This document shows, in pieces, positions 1-11,100 of a DNA stretch of 64,000 nt. The stretch comes from Cardinalis cardinalis. Lineage: Eukaryota; Chordata; Aves; Passeriformes; Cardinalidae. The stretch is from contig JACDOX010000171.1 in assembly GCA_014549065.1 (NCBI GenBank), positions 335,866-399,865 of the forward strand, given 5' to 3'. Numbering within the stretch: the stretch's first letter is position 1; each line of letters starts with the position of its first letter. Position numbers and translations under genes: made by a program. The notes under the pieces are model-generated. The model had not been told where the DNA came from and did no database searches. It saw only the letters and a program-made list of their open reading frames with translations.

Positions 1-265
1 GCCTAGTCNTGGGGCTGCCTGCCTGCTGCTGAGGGCTCTGGTGAGAATCCTGCCAAAAAATAGGAAGAGAAATGTCGAAAGTGGGTGCTTTCATAAGGGT
101 TTGTCTCTGGTGTTTTTCAGAGATACTGGTCAGAGCTCCTGAGATGGCAGAGCTTTGTCCTCCTAGTGCACTGTGTGCCAGGCTTGGTGAGACTCGCGGG
201 GGAGCCGACTGCCATCGGTGGGCACGAGCCACAGCGCTGTCCCCACACGGGGCAGTGCCGGCTGT
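1..265. other. Left edge, no gene recognised
   Basis: Ordinary mid-GC sequence before the first assembly gap. A pyrimidine-rich stretch ending in TTTTTCAG near 119 could be a + strand splice acceptor, with a possible GTGAGA donor near 187, but the 66-base segment between them is too short to judge. In human synteny AP3B2 would lie on this side; I see no recognisable AP3B2 exon. Confidence 0.4.
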
Positions 266-1059
266 NNNNNNNNNNNNNNNNNNNNNNNNNNNNNNNNNNN
301 NNNNNNNNNNNNNNNNNNNNNNNNNNNNNNNNNNNNNNNNNNNNNNNNNNNNNNNNNNNNNNNNNNNNNNNNNNNNNNNNNNNNNNNNNNNNNNNNNNNN
401 NNNNNNNNNNNNNNNNNNNNNNNNNNNNNNNNNNNNNNNNNNNNNNNNNNNNNNNNNNNNNNNNNNNNNNNNNNNNNNNNNNNNNNNNNNNNNNNNNNNN
501 NNNNNNNNNNNNNNNNNNNNNNNNNNNNNNNNNNNNNNNNNNNNNNNNNNNNNNNNNNNNNNNNNNNNNNNNNNNNNNNNNNNNNNNNNNNNNNNNNNNN
601 NNNNNNNNNNNNNNNNNNNNNNNNNNNNNNNNNNNNNNNNNNNNNNNNNNNNNNNNNNNNNNNNNNNNNNNNNNNNNNNNNNNNNNNNNNNNNNNNNNNN
701 NNNNNNNNNNNNNNNNNNNNNNNNNNNNNNNNNNNNNNNNNNNNNNNNNNNNNNNNNNNNNNNNNNNNNNNNNNNNNNNNNNNNNNNNNNNNNNNNNNNN
801 NNNNNNNNNNNNNNNNNNNNNNNNNNNNNNNNNNNNNNNNNNNNNNNNNNNNNNNNNNNNNNNNNNNNNNNNNNNNNNNNNNNNNNNNNNNNNNNNNNNN
901 NNNNNNNNNNNNNNNNNNNNNNNNNNNNNNNNNNNNNNNNNNNNNNNNNNNNNNNNNNNNNNNNNNNNNNNNNNNNNNNNNNNNNNNNNNNNNNNNNNNN
1001 NNNNNNNNNNNNNNNNNNNNNNNNNNNNNNNNNNNNNNNNNNNNNNNNNNNNNNNNNNN
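266..1059. other. Assembly gap (794 N)
   Basis: A run of N. Long apparent reading frames across it are artefacts of the N run. Confidence 0.99.
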
Positions 1060-3289
1060 GCTGTTTCACACTTCACTTACTGTAAGTAACGCACACTGCA
1101 AGGACACAGCGTGAACGGGAGCGCTCAGGAGCAGGAGTCACCCAGCCAGCCCTCTGGTGCTGGGCTAGGAAAGGTGGGTACATCAGACANGGCTTTTGGG
1201 GTTAATGATGGAGAAAGACTGCGATTGCTGGCATACAGGCAGCTGTCAGGACATTGTGAGAGCAGAGTGAAGTCTCTTCACCTGTCAACCAAGCCCTAAA
1301 AGTGAGCGGCCTCTCCCAGCTCCTCAAAATCCACGCTGGCAGGCTCAGTGCCAATGTGCTGTCCCCTGTTANGACAGATCTCCGACGAGGCAAGGTCAGA
1401 AAACACAAAGTTTTAGCTACTCTATTGTGCCAGGGACCAAAAAAATGCCAAAACACCAACCTACCGTCCAGCCAAAAACCACACAGAAACCCCAACAACA
1501 ACAACAAAATAAACAACCCAAAGCCTTGTTTTAAAATAAGCTGTTCTAAATAAACAAGTGTTCTTTGAACCACAGCAGAGTACATACGTAACAATGTTTG
1601 TTAAGTAAATAGCAGTGACATGTTTAAGTCTGGCTCAGTAGGTATTAGCAAAGTGATATTTGTGTTGTTTTGTTGTAACAAGAGTCAATCGTGTTTGTAG
1701 AAGGTGGTCTGAAAAAAGGGACTTTGGATTTGGGGTTTTATTTCTTCCATCTGCCTACCANTAGCCCCACTTTGGGACTTAAAGTCCTTCCCAGCACATT
1801 GAATTTGGTGAAGTTATATTTACTTCCATTGGCTCAGCTCTGTTCATAATATCTGCCTCATGAGTGTTACTTCCTACCCATGGATCCACTTCTTAGATTA
1901 TTTTGTCTTTCTGAAGAAAATCTGTCCTAAGCCTGGTTGCAAATACATGGTCACATTATTACAGTGTGTACCTGAAATGCCACAGTTCTGTGGCTGAGCT
2001 AAGTTCAGACTTACTTCCACCTCCTCTGATCAGATGCACCCTGAGCTTAGATTTTCACTTCCACCTCCTCTGATCAGATGCACCCTGAGCTTAGATTTTC
2101 TTTCTGTGCTGTGAGCAGAGAGAGCCAGAGAGCCCCACACAGGCCTGCTCTCACTGCTGTGCCACTGTGCTGACCCAGTCATGAGATATTTGCAATGTGC
2201 AAANCTCTGCACAGGGACTGAGACAGCACAGCCCAAAAGCCAATGGCAGCTTTTCCATTTGCAGCGAAACAAAAACAAAACAAAACCACAAAAACCACCA
2301 CCAACAAAAAACCCNCCAAACAAACAAAACCAAACCATCNGTTTCTAATTTAAACAGCTGTTTATATAGGCGTTTACATTTTTGTCTATCCTTTGGCCTT
2401 TTGGTTAAACTCTTAAGAGCCAGATATGAACTCTTAAGGTTACTGCACAGACAAATGGAAAGCAAGACAACAAGTTGTAACAATGCTGATGCTGAATTTG
2501 AAATTCTCCACCAGAAACAAAGGCTTTTTTCTGTTGGGCAGGCTGTAAGGAAGTCAGACTGATTCTTAATGTCCTCTCCTGCATGTCAATATAAGCCATC
2601 TCTTCGGGCATGCTCAGAAATTTTCAGCTTAATAAATCCTCACTGTAAACTACATGTAGGGGAGGCAAAATGTTTACTTCAAGCATTTTATTACACAGAC
2701 CGTGAAATATATTTGACTGTCACTGCACAGGCACAATATAGTTCTATTACAGCAGCNTGTCTGCAACTTTCACCTCAGCACAGGGGCACAAGGCATCATC
2801 TGATGATTCACTTTCCAATATCAGGGAATGTAAAGGGATTTTGTTTAGAGATTGACAGAAAACTTGAGTGTTCAAATGGCTGCAAAATACCTCCAAGGCA
2901 AGGGAGTTCACATGCAACTCTTGGCCCAGCCCAGCCTAGACGATTTGGGAGCTGTGGAGCACCCACCTCAGGGGTGAGAAATGGCAGCTTTGTCCGCCCC
3001 CAGTCCTGCTGCTGGAGACCCAGGAGCTGCCGAGAGCTGGTGGCTCTCCCTCAGCCTTGCCAGGGCTGTGCTAGCNGCCGGTGTTACTCTCGTGCTTCAC
3101 TCTGCAGGATCAAGCACATGCTATGGAAAGCAATGGAGGTGGACAANCACAGCAGGTGCTGCACGGGATGGTGGCAGCTGCAGGCAACAATTCAGCTGTG
3201 TGTGGATGGAGCCATCACCGGGGAAGCCGCTCCATGGCCCAGCCCAGGGCAGGTAGGGCTCAAGTGGGTGCCGGGCGTGGTGAGCTCGG
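1060..3289. other. Intergenic sequence, no gene seen
   Basis: I find no exon with convincing splice sites and protein-like translation. The stretch holds two A/C-rich patches (about 1435-1530 and 2265-2337, of the CAAAC/CCAACAA type) and one perfect 44-bp tandem duplication listed separately. Confidence 0.5.
2013..2100. repeat. Perfect tandem duplication, 2 x 44 bp
   Basis: Copy 1 is 2013-2056 and copy 2 is 2057-2100. The two 44-base units are identical and directly adjacent, which indicates a recent duplication, a variable-number tandem repeat or an assembly artefact. Confidence 0.9.
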
Positions 3290-3860
3290 CTCAGTCCGTA
3301 ATGTCTCGGGAGAAGGCTGCGTTAGNGAGGCCGCGGCTGCGGGAACTGAGCGCCCTCTCCAGTGGGGAACTTCGAGCGGTCTTTCCGCGTCCGAGGCCCT
3401 GTCCCGGTACAAGCAGGGAAGGGAAAAAGGAGAGGAAGGAAGGAAGTAAGGAAAGCAGGTAGGCAGCGCCCGCCCTCTCCCCGCCCTCTCTGAGGGCGCT
3501 CTGACCGCGCCGCGGGAAATGGCGGCGCCACGAGGGGAGGTGGAGGAGCTCNTGGCGGCGGGGCTCCGGCCCCGCTCCTGCTCCTCCCGTGACGGGCTGA
3601 GGTGCCCGGGGGCGGCCGGCCGGCAGCCGGACAGCGGCAGAGCTCGGGCACGGAAAGGCCCCGTGGCCGTGCGGCCGGAGCGGCTCCCGGGCCTTGGCGC
3701 CGGGGCCCGGTCTGCCCGCGGCTCTGCCCGTGAGCCCCGTGTCCCTTGCGGGAGCAGCCGCCGTGATGCCCGTCCCGCCGGGATCCCCGGGCCACGGCCG
3801 GCGCGGGGCCCGTGAAGAGGCGCTCCCGCCCGGGGCCCAGGTAAGCGCTCCCGCCGGGCC
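3290..3860 (+). promoter_or_regulatory. CpG island, probable promoter of the SCARNA15 host RNA
   Basis: The stretch is strongly GC-rich with many CpG dinucleotides, unlike both flanks. It ends at a perfect + strand splice donor (CAG at 3838-3840, then GTAAGC). The next intron contains a complete H/ACA scaRNA on the same strand, so the simplest reading is the promoter and first exon of a non-coding host gene. GC-rich reading frames on both strands here show no recognisable protein domain. Confidence 0.6.
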
Positions 3861-3885
3861 CGCTGCCGCCCGGGAGGGGCTGCTC

Positions 3886-3914
3886 GTGGTGGTGGTGGTG
3901 ATGGTGGTGGTGGT
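3886..3914. repeat. (GGT)n microsatellite
   Basis: A short GTG/GGT trinucleotide run with one GAT interruption, just inside the intron after the CpG-island donor. Confidence 0.9.
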
Positions 3915-4482
3915 TTTGTGAGGTAGCCCGGGACCCACTAGTGCNGCCTTTCTGGGGCTGTTTAAGCCATAGCTTGGTGTCTGGATTTTATCTANCTTTT
4001 ATTTAGCTGTGGGGTGAGCACCCTTTTGGCAGGGAGCACAGCCCCTTACAGCCATTTTGTGAAGCAGTTTATGTCTCAGTGTGGCTTCCACCAGAGCAAG
4101 TAATACTTGAAAAGTAAGCTTGTTTGGAAAAGGTTTAAGTAAGGTGGGTGAGCTGAGTCCCGTATATATTGGCAGCTGAGCACACTGCCACAAACGCGAT
4201 GGAGAGAAAATTCAATAAAAGGGCAGTGTTGTGTTTTGGACTGGCCCAGGACNGCAGTAGAGTGTGAACAGGAAGCAAAGCCTCACCTTTGCACGGTCCC
4301 AGGTTGCTTTGCTGTCTGCTGCTAATGAGTGATATTGGGAAACAGAGGTGAGNAGTAAAAAGATTCAGCTGGGTTTGAAGACAGGAATAGGGAATTGCCT
4401 CCCTGGTTAGGCTCTGCTGTCTACTTTAGCAGGGTTCAGTGTGGTCTGAGGCTTTTCAGAAATTTTTTGTGGAGATTTCATC

Positions 4483-4613
4483 TGGAGGACTAAGAAAGTG
4501 GAGCCAGTGGCACTATATTGACTCCACTGATACTATCCTCCTAAATTAAATGGTGGGAGAACAAGGCCTGTCTGTGAGATAAAAGTCAGGGCCTACTTGA
4601 TCTACCTACAGTG
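4483..4613 (+). ncRNA. SCARNA15: H/ACA scaRNA, SCARNA15 (ACA45)
   Basis: This is a complete H/ACA fold of about 131 nt. In the 5' hairpin, GGAGGA at 4484-4489 pairs with TCCTCC at 4536-4541, and the inner stem AGTGGAG at 4497-4503 pairs with CTCCACT at 4522-4528. The hinge carries an H box AAATTA at 4543-4548 (ANANNA). In the 3' hairpin, GGTGG at 4552-4556 pairs with CTACC at 4602-4606 (one G-U), and the inner stem AGGCCTG pairs with CAGGGCCT with one bulge. ACA is at 4608-4610, three bases from the inferred 3' end. The 3' apical loop holds TGAG at 4575-4578, a CAB box, which directs Cajal-body localisation. The 3' hairpin resembles the human ACA45 small RNA (GAACA + GGCCTG/GGTCTTG, CTACTT + ATCTACC). 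ACA45 is predicted to guide pseudouridylation in U2 snRNA. Placement beside FSD2 matches human synteny. Confidence 0.88.
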
Positions 4614-5151
4614 TTTTAATGGCAGTGAGAGGAAGCAGGTTAAAAGTCATGTGTTTCTGTAGTAAAAGGTTGGATGTGTTTGTTTTAAATCTACATTAAA
4701 TGTATTCNAGCTTTTGCATTGTCTTTTGTATTTGTGCTTTTGACATGTGTCACCTGTTTAATTGCTCACAGGCTCTTTGTTCCGGCNCCAGCACTGGGTG
4801 AGGAGGGACACTGGACATGCCTTGGATTATGGTAACTGGTTTGAAAACTCTTTTCAGCCTCAGAAACCTGTGTGAGACCAGTGTGGCCTTCTGAAAGGGC
4901 TTCACGTGATGCCCTCCAGTGGCAACAACGTGAATTTGAAATCACAGGGAATTGGGGAAAGNGATCCTTCTTCTGGCCTGAAGGGGTTTGGGCAGCCCTG
5001 GCAAAGTCCCCAGTTAGCTGCTGGAGGAGGATGGTTGAGGGTGTCCTGTCCTTTGGCAGTTCCTGATGCTGCAAGTCCTGCAGGGATGNATGGATCACTG
5101 CTGCACATGAGGACTGCCTGAGGCTTCAGCTGGCCAAAACCAGAGCTTTAG

Positions 5152-7870
5152 GTATGAGCTTCTGTCCTTTGCAGTGGATGGATTTTACTGTGTGCTCGTA
5201 AATGCCCATAAGGAAAAGGAACAGGGAGGAAAAANACCCAACAGGTAGCAGGAAAAATGCAGTTTGCAGCACATAATGTTAGAGACAACTCATTTTTAAC
5301 CGACTGTTGCCCTACCACATGGTGTAATTTAGCCAGAGTTCCTGTGTACAGGCCAGAGGTAAGAACTGGTTTTGCCTTATCTGAGATACCTTTCAATGCA
5401 GAGTAATAGATCTCAGATCAACACAGTTGTCCAAGGTGAGTGNTATACTCAGAGGTCCAATAAACTGAATACACCTGGTGAGTAAACTGATTACAGAGAC
5501 ATGCAGGTGTAAACTTACAGCTTAGTCGACCTTTGTAGTGGAAGTGNTGGCCTCCCTGTAAAGGATTTATATAGAGATTGTTCAGAGCAACAGCTGGTTC
5601 TAAGAAACACACATTGTCAAGTTTCCTTTGCTGTATAAATATTTAAGTGATGGGGTTTGGATTCCGAAGGGAGGAAAAGCTTGGGCTAGTGCCAACAGGT
5701 CAAGCTTTTATTAAAGAGAAACATACAAACTCATTTCCCGTACTGTTTTTAACCTAGAAGCCAATTATTGCATATTTTTTCTNTCTTTCAGATAGTTCTG
5801 TCACTGCCTTAGCAGTCCTGTGCCGTGCCTGGTGATGACCATGGGGCCATTCTCCTGAGCAGAGAGAGACATTCTCCTGTTCTCAGCCACCNGCAGCATA
5901 ACAACGGAGCTGTTTGGTGCCTGTGTGTGGAGTCCCACTGCAGGGGTGTCTGAGCACCTTGCATTTGGCTCAGAAAATCTGCCCTTGCACAGTCCAGCGA
6001 GAGAGTTGTGGAGTCCTNGGGACTGCCAGTTCAGTTCACCAGCTGGAAAGTATTTGCCAGGTTACAGCTATGGTTTAAACACTTGAGGTGAAAGCTGGTG
6101 GTGGGTAGTGGAGTCATGGGTTCCCCAGCAGCCTTTGTGCATTAGAGGCTCTGTTGGGAAGTTCAGATGTCCTGATACCTCTGCTCTGATGCCTGTGTGT
6201 TACACTCTTTCGGGTATCTATTTGAAAATAAGAGTGGGGCTCTCACTTTTTGGCTGATAGGGGTAAAACACGTTCCAGTGGGTAGAAGTTGGCCCCAGAG
6301 TCAAGGAGTACATTTTTAAGCAAAGAATGGTGCTATCTCACCACTTCCATCCCCTGCACAGGAGTGTACCCTAGAGCTGCTGTTCCCTGGGATGGCCATG
6401 CCAGCATCAGCAGGGCACACATGGCCACAAGCTGCTCTGCTCAGACAGACCAAGCAACTGAAAGTCTCTGGCCTGCTTACAGCAGGTCTGACAAAGTGAC
6501 CATAACAACCTTTTCTGCCCTGAAAATACATTCATTCCTGGTAGGTTAAGAAATGATACTGTGCTGGTATAGCTCAGTGTNGCTAAACCCATCTTCTGAG
6601 GCTTNTGAAACAGATATCCAAGAGCAGCTGGTACTAATCACTGCTGTAGTGACATACTTAGCTCCTGTTTTTGTGGTTTCTAAAGGTCTGTTTTGGCAAG
6701 ACTTTTAAAGCTATTTGACAAAGAACAGACAAGCTTTTGATACACAGTTCTGTGTAAAATCTTTAGTTTTGCCAACGGCATTTCTTTGTAGAGACCCTGC
6801 GTATTGTAGANGCCACCGCTTGTTCCTGGTGATTCCCTAGCATGGAAACTTGAAGCAATGATTTTTGTAATGAATGTGCAATAAATCTGTGGAAAAGCTT
6901 CTCTGTTAATGACTCTTGATTGAGTTCAGGTAGTTTTGACATGGATGGATGAGGCTGTTCAGAGCCAGCCAAGCCTGCTTGACAGGCAGGGCCTGTCTCG
7001 ATTGGTGTCTGGAAATGAAACCCAAACAAGGATGTCTCAANTGCATGCTGCGCCAGAGTCCTTCCAGCCTCACTGGACACCCACAGTTCTAGGGCACAGC
7101 GTGGACTGGAATTCTTCCATGCTGANGGGGGAGCAGATCTGAGTGTGGAGGGAGGGTACACCCAAGTGCAGGTGAGCATAGCTAAAAAGAAGCAGCTAAA
7201 AATGTTGCTGTAGGTTTTTCTACAAGGACAATCAAGCACTGCAAAAAGCCCGTCTATCTTTTTTTCCCTGGGTGAATGAATGTGAAGCATTCTGTAAAAA
7301 TGGCTTAAATTTGAGACTGGAGTGCAGGCTTGGGTATTCCAGAAAGCCTCNCTGGGTATGTAGGCACTAACATTTCACACACAGGGGAGGCGTATTTGAT
7401 TATCTTGTGTCACAACAAGAACACTTGATNGGGAGATCAGTTTCATGGCTGGAGTGTTTTCAGCTCCAGCAGCTGTACAGTCATTACGCCTTTTGCTATT
7501 TTTGTTTTTCTTTTGAGTTTTTAGCTCTTGAGTAGACCCAGGAGTGGAATTAATGATTGCTTTGGAACTGGGGAGCTGCCTAGGCTTCAGGGTGTGGGGG
7601 GAGCTGCCTAGGCAGCTGCACTGTTGTGTGGTGACAGCATCACCTGGGATGCTGATGGCTCTTGGTTGACCCCAGAGGCTTTTTCTAAGATCCTTCCCAA
7701 GACGATGTAAACTAAGTGCTCAGGCTTGGCAGCTGGTTTGTGTCAGGGTTGCTTTGCTCTTACTAGGGGGAAACAGTTGGTTCATAGGGAGTGTGATGGT
7801 GCAGTTAATGCTGAAAGAGNGCATTGCTCAGGGCAGGTTACACATGGGTGTGGCAGCTGCAAAACACAGG
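5152..7870. other. Spacer / possible host-RNA tail and FSD2 3' UTR
   Basis: No coding exon recognised. The right-hand part next to the FSD2 stop codon should contain its 3' UTR on the minus strand. I did not find a minus-strand AATAAA close to the stop; the nearest one I noticed (TTTATT on the + strand) is at about 5707. A + strand AATAAA near 6880 could end the scaRNA host RNA. Confidence 0.4.
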
Positions 7871-8123
7871 TTATGGCAGGGCAGTCCATAGGGGTGTTGT
7901 AATTCCAGTATGTATCCTTAAGATTCCNGGTGTTTCCAGTGCAAAGCAGGGGTGGACATAATGCTGGAAGTGTGAGTTGAATGTGTGAAGGTGCTGGGCA
8001 ATATCTNCATTGAAAAATGACAGTCTGCAGTTCTCATAGTCCAGCAGGATGCCAATCCTTCTGGGGGGAACAGTAATTCTGATGTCAGGTGTCATCCCAC
8101 TGTGCAGGAATTCATACTTGTGC
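7871..8123 (-). CDS. FSD2: FSD2 terminal exon (SPRY C-terminus)
   Basis: It encodes the last 84 residues and a TAA at 7873-7871. Landmarks are HKYEFLHSGMTPDIRITVPP, RRIGILLDYENCRLSFFN and VHPCFALE. The N at 8007 lies in a GNA codon, most likely Val by comparison with human. The N at 7928 is in a CCN (Pro) codon. Confidence 0.94.
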
Positions 8124-11100
8124 CTGCAGGCAAGAAAAACAAAAGAGCTGAAGGCACCCTGGCTCTCAAAGGGAAGCACTTTGTGCACACAGGGGCCCNG
8201 GTTGCACATGAGAGTCAAAGGCAGTGGTGTTAATGTACCATGTCCAGGGGAGAGCCAGCAGTGCAGCTGAGGCAAGAGGGAGCTGGCATTTCTGCAGGCA
8301 GGTGTGACATACTGCCATAGGTAGGACAGAGATCAAAACCAGTTGGGTATAGCTGGGTTTAGCCAGATATGTAGTTNCTGGATTACATAGATCTATTACT
8401 TTATCTTCTATCTTCTCACTGATGTTTTGGTAATGTTTATAGCTAAATTCTGTAACTCTGATTTTATTCAGATTTGTTCCTGCAATTTCTTGTTTCAATG
8501 TGACAGTGTCTCATTTCAATGAGACAATGTACCACAGAGAGACCTTTCAGTTTGATTCAGTAGCACCCTCTCAGAGGCAATGGAAATGGGTGCTTTGAAG
8601 ATGCAAATCTGCCAAAACACAAGTTCTGAAGCAAGGAAGTTGGGCAAAATAACCCATGCCAAATGCTTCTGAAACACCCTAAAAAAATCAGGAGGGTTTG
8701 CTTAAGCTGTATCCTTCCAACAATAGTTTACAGGGACAGCGGTGGAATGTCAGAGTCCCCAGTGCCTGGTCTGAGCTGATACAAAATCTCTGGCTTCCCT
8801 GCTGCCCTGNCTGCAGGTGTGAGAGTTGTTCCTGTCAGAGACCTGCAGCCTCTTGACTTGACCCTTACCTGGAGGGTGTGATGATGTGCCTCATGCACCA
8901 GGATGAGTTGTTTGCCCCCAGGTGACCATGTCTNGGAGTGTTCTCAAAAGCCACACCAATTCTGTACTCTGTATCTTCCTCAACTTCCACCTCCCAGTAA
9001 TGCTTTCCTGGAAATGGGATCAGACTGCCCAGGATTGCAATACATCTGTGGGAGACAGACAGGAATGTGTTCTGGCAGGGCCTTTCTATAATTCTCTTTA
9101 CAGTGTTGAGATATGTTCAGGTATGGATATATCTGAACATTACATAGCAATAAACAAAAGCCACTTCTGTGGTCACCTCAGTGCAGTTTGGATTTTTGAT
9201 TCCAGTGAAATCCCCACACTGAGGAGCTGACACCCAGCCTGCAGGTTTCTTTGTGACACCTGCCCTGCTCTTACTTGTGGTTTGCTTTGTAGAAATGAGT
9301 GCCCTAGGCACTTCCAGGAAGATGGAGAACAGCATCCCATNGTGCCTGGGTTTTCTGGGAAAGTTAATGCTTGTTAGAAAAGAGAATGCTCTAGTGAACT
9401 CCAGCACAGCAGAGAAAAAAAGTACAGATTTTGCATTTTCTTTCCCAACAGCCCAGGGTTTTGAACATCACTCACCACCATTGGAACTGAGCACTGTAAC
9501 AGCATGAAGTTCCTGGGGCAGCTGGGGAGGAGGGAACCTGTCTACACTGCTTCCCTCTGTGTTTGGAGAGATTAGGAAGAATTGAACACAGTAGGAGAAC
9601 TTGTAATATGCTGGATACCTGGGCCATGAAATGTATGATAGGAACCATGCAGAAAATAACTCTTTTGAAAGTTGTGTAGTAGAGACAAAGAGAATGTACT
9701 ACAGAGAGACCCTTCAGCTTGATTTACTGGCACAGTCTTGAAATCAAAGGAACTGGGTGCTTTGAAGATGCAAGTCTGCAAAAACACAAGTTCTAAAGCA
9801 AGAAAATTGGGCAAAATAACCCACTCCAAATGCTTCTGAAACACTCTTAGGAGAGCAACATGAGTCCTATAAGCTTACACCTCAGCTTTTTCTTAGGAAA
9901 AGTACATGGTGGATTAGCTGTCATTGTCAAGGGGGACAGCAGGTTTCAAACATACACAACTTTTATGTTAATATAGTAGTGTGTAAAGTTGTAAGGTACA
10001 AAGGAAAAGGATGTTGCTGGCTGACACTGAGGTCTTCTAGGCAATGCTGAGAGGGAGCTGCACTCATTTGGAGGCTGTGTTTCTACAGCCTGAGAAGGAA
10101 AAGGAATGATGCAAAATGGATGGGTAAACAGCTGTGAACAAAACATGACCATAGTAATGAGAGTTGCAAAGCCACCAAGGCAAACCTGAGCTGCACTGAA
10201 GAAGCAGTTAGGAAATACATCAGCCACCCAAACTTAGGAGACAATACAAACTTCAGAAACAAGAGTTTGCCATGTAATTTCCTTGGGAGCTTTTTCTTTT
10301 TCTTTTTTTTTCTTTTTTTTCTTTTTTTTTTCTTTTTCAGTATCTTGGTTTGAAGAAGATTTGTTAAAGTTCACAGTGGTACCAAAACCTCAGCCTTTGA
10401 ATGAGATGAGTGCCAGCTCTGGCTGTTTATGTGAAACATAAACATCCCATAGAAGTGGGATGAAATCCCATTTAAGATTACCATGATGGCTTTAATGAAA
10501 AGGATCACCAGTCTCCCAACTCTTTTCTACCAAGCCCTCTAGTAGCACTGCATTTCCATGGAGGGAATAAATTATAGACTTGTATTATCCTGCAATGCCT
10601 GTCCTAGTTATGTGGTGTTTCTGTGGTTTTGACTGGAAAATGTATTTTGGCAAGCTTAGTCTCTCACTTCAATGGCAAAGGGCCTAATTCTTTTTNAAAG
10701 TAATACCTGTTGGTCCAAATAGTATCACTTATATCTTTCAGCAAGAGGTAAGTTTTCAGATCCCTCTCCTTTCCTTAGCATTTGTTATGGCACCTAAATA
10801 CCTGTTCAAATTTAGCTCAGTGTGCCAGACATAAGTATGCTTGTACATAATTGTGGCTGCTGTATCTGTAATCCTATTTAAGAACTTGCATTAATTTCCG
10901 AGTTCCAAAGAGCAGCTGGAGAGAAAGATTTCAACTCAAAAAATTAATCAAAGCTGCTGAAAGCCCCATTAGACATTTCCTAGCATCTGTTAAAAGAACC
11001 AAAGAAACTGAAATGCCCCTGTATACCTTGTAAAGCTGTTATCATAGACAGGCAGATCACACTCTGGGTTTTCCAGTTCATCACATGAAATGGTAAATCC

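Larger units (their letters stand above)
3600..5151 (+). ncRNA. SNHG21: Candidate host RNA of SCARNA15 (SNHG21-like), first exons
   Basis: In human the scaRNA ACA45/SCARNA15 sits in an intron of the non-coding host gene SNHG21, next to FSD2. The same arrangement is visible here. A CpG-island first exon ends at 3840 with CAG/GTAAGC, an intron holds the scaRNA, and a plausible acceptor (TTAATTGCTCACAG) opens a second exon at 4772, which could end at 5151 with TTTAG/GTATGAG. A further acceptor-like site (TCTTTCAG) ends at 5790 and an AATAAA lies near 6880. The transcription start is not defined, and the exon chain after the first donor is inference. No protein-like frame runs through it. Confidence 0.4.

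Noticed and set aside
72..1114. Long frames across the first gap on both strands
   Set aside because: They consist mainly of N and have no supporting sequence.
3291..3938. GC-rich frames of up to 215 codons on the minus strand and 98 on the plus strand in the CpG island
   Set aside because: High GC lowers stop frequency; the translations are Arg/Pro/Gly/Ala-rich with no domain, and do not match the start of AP3B2.
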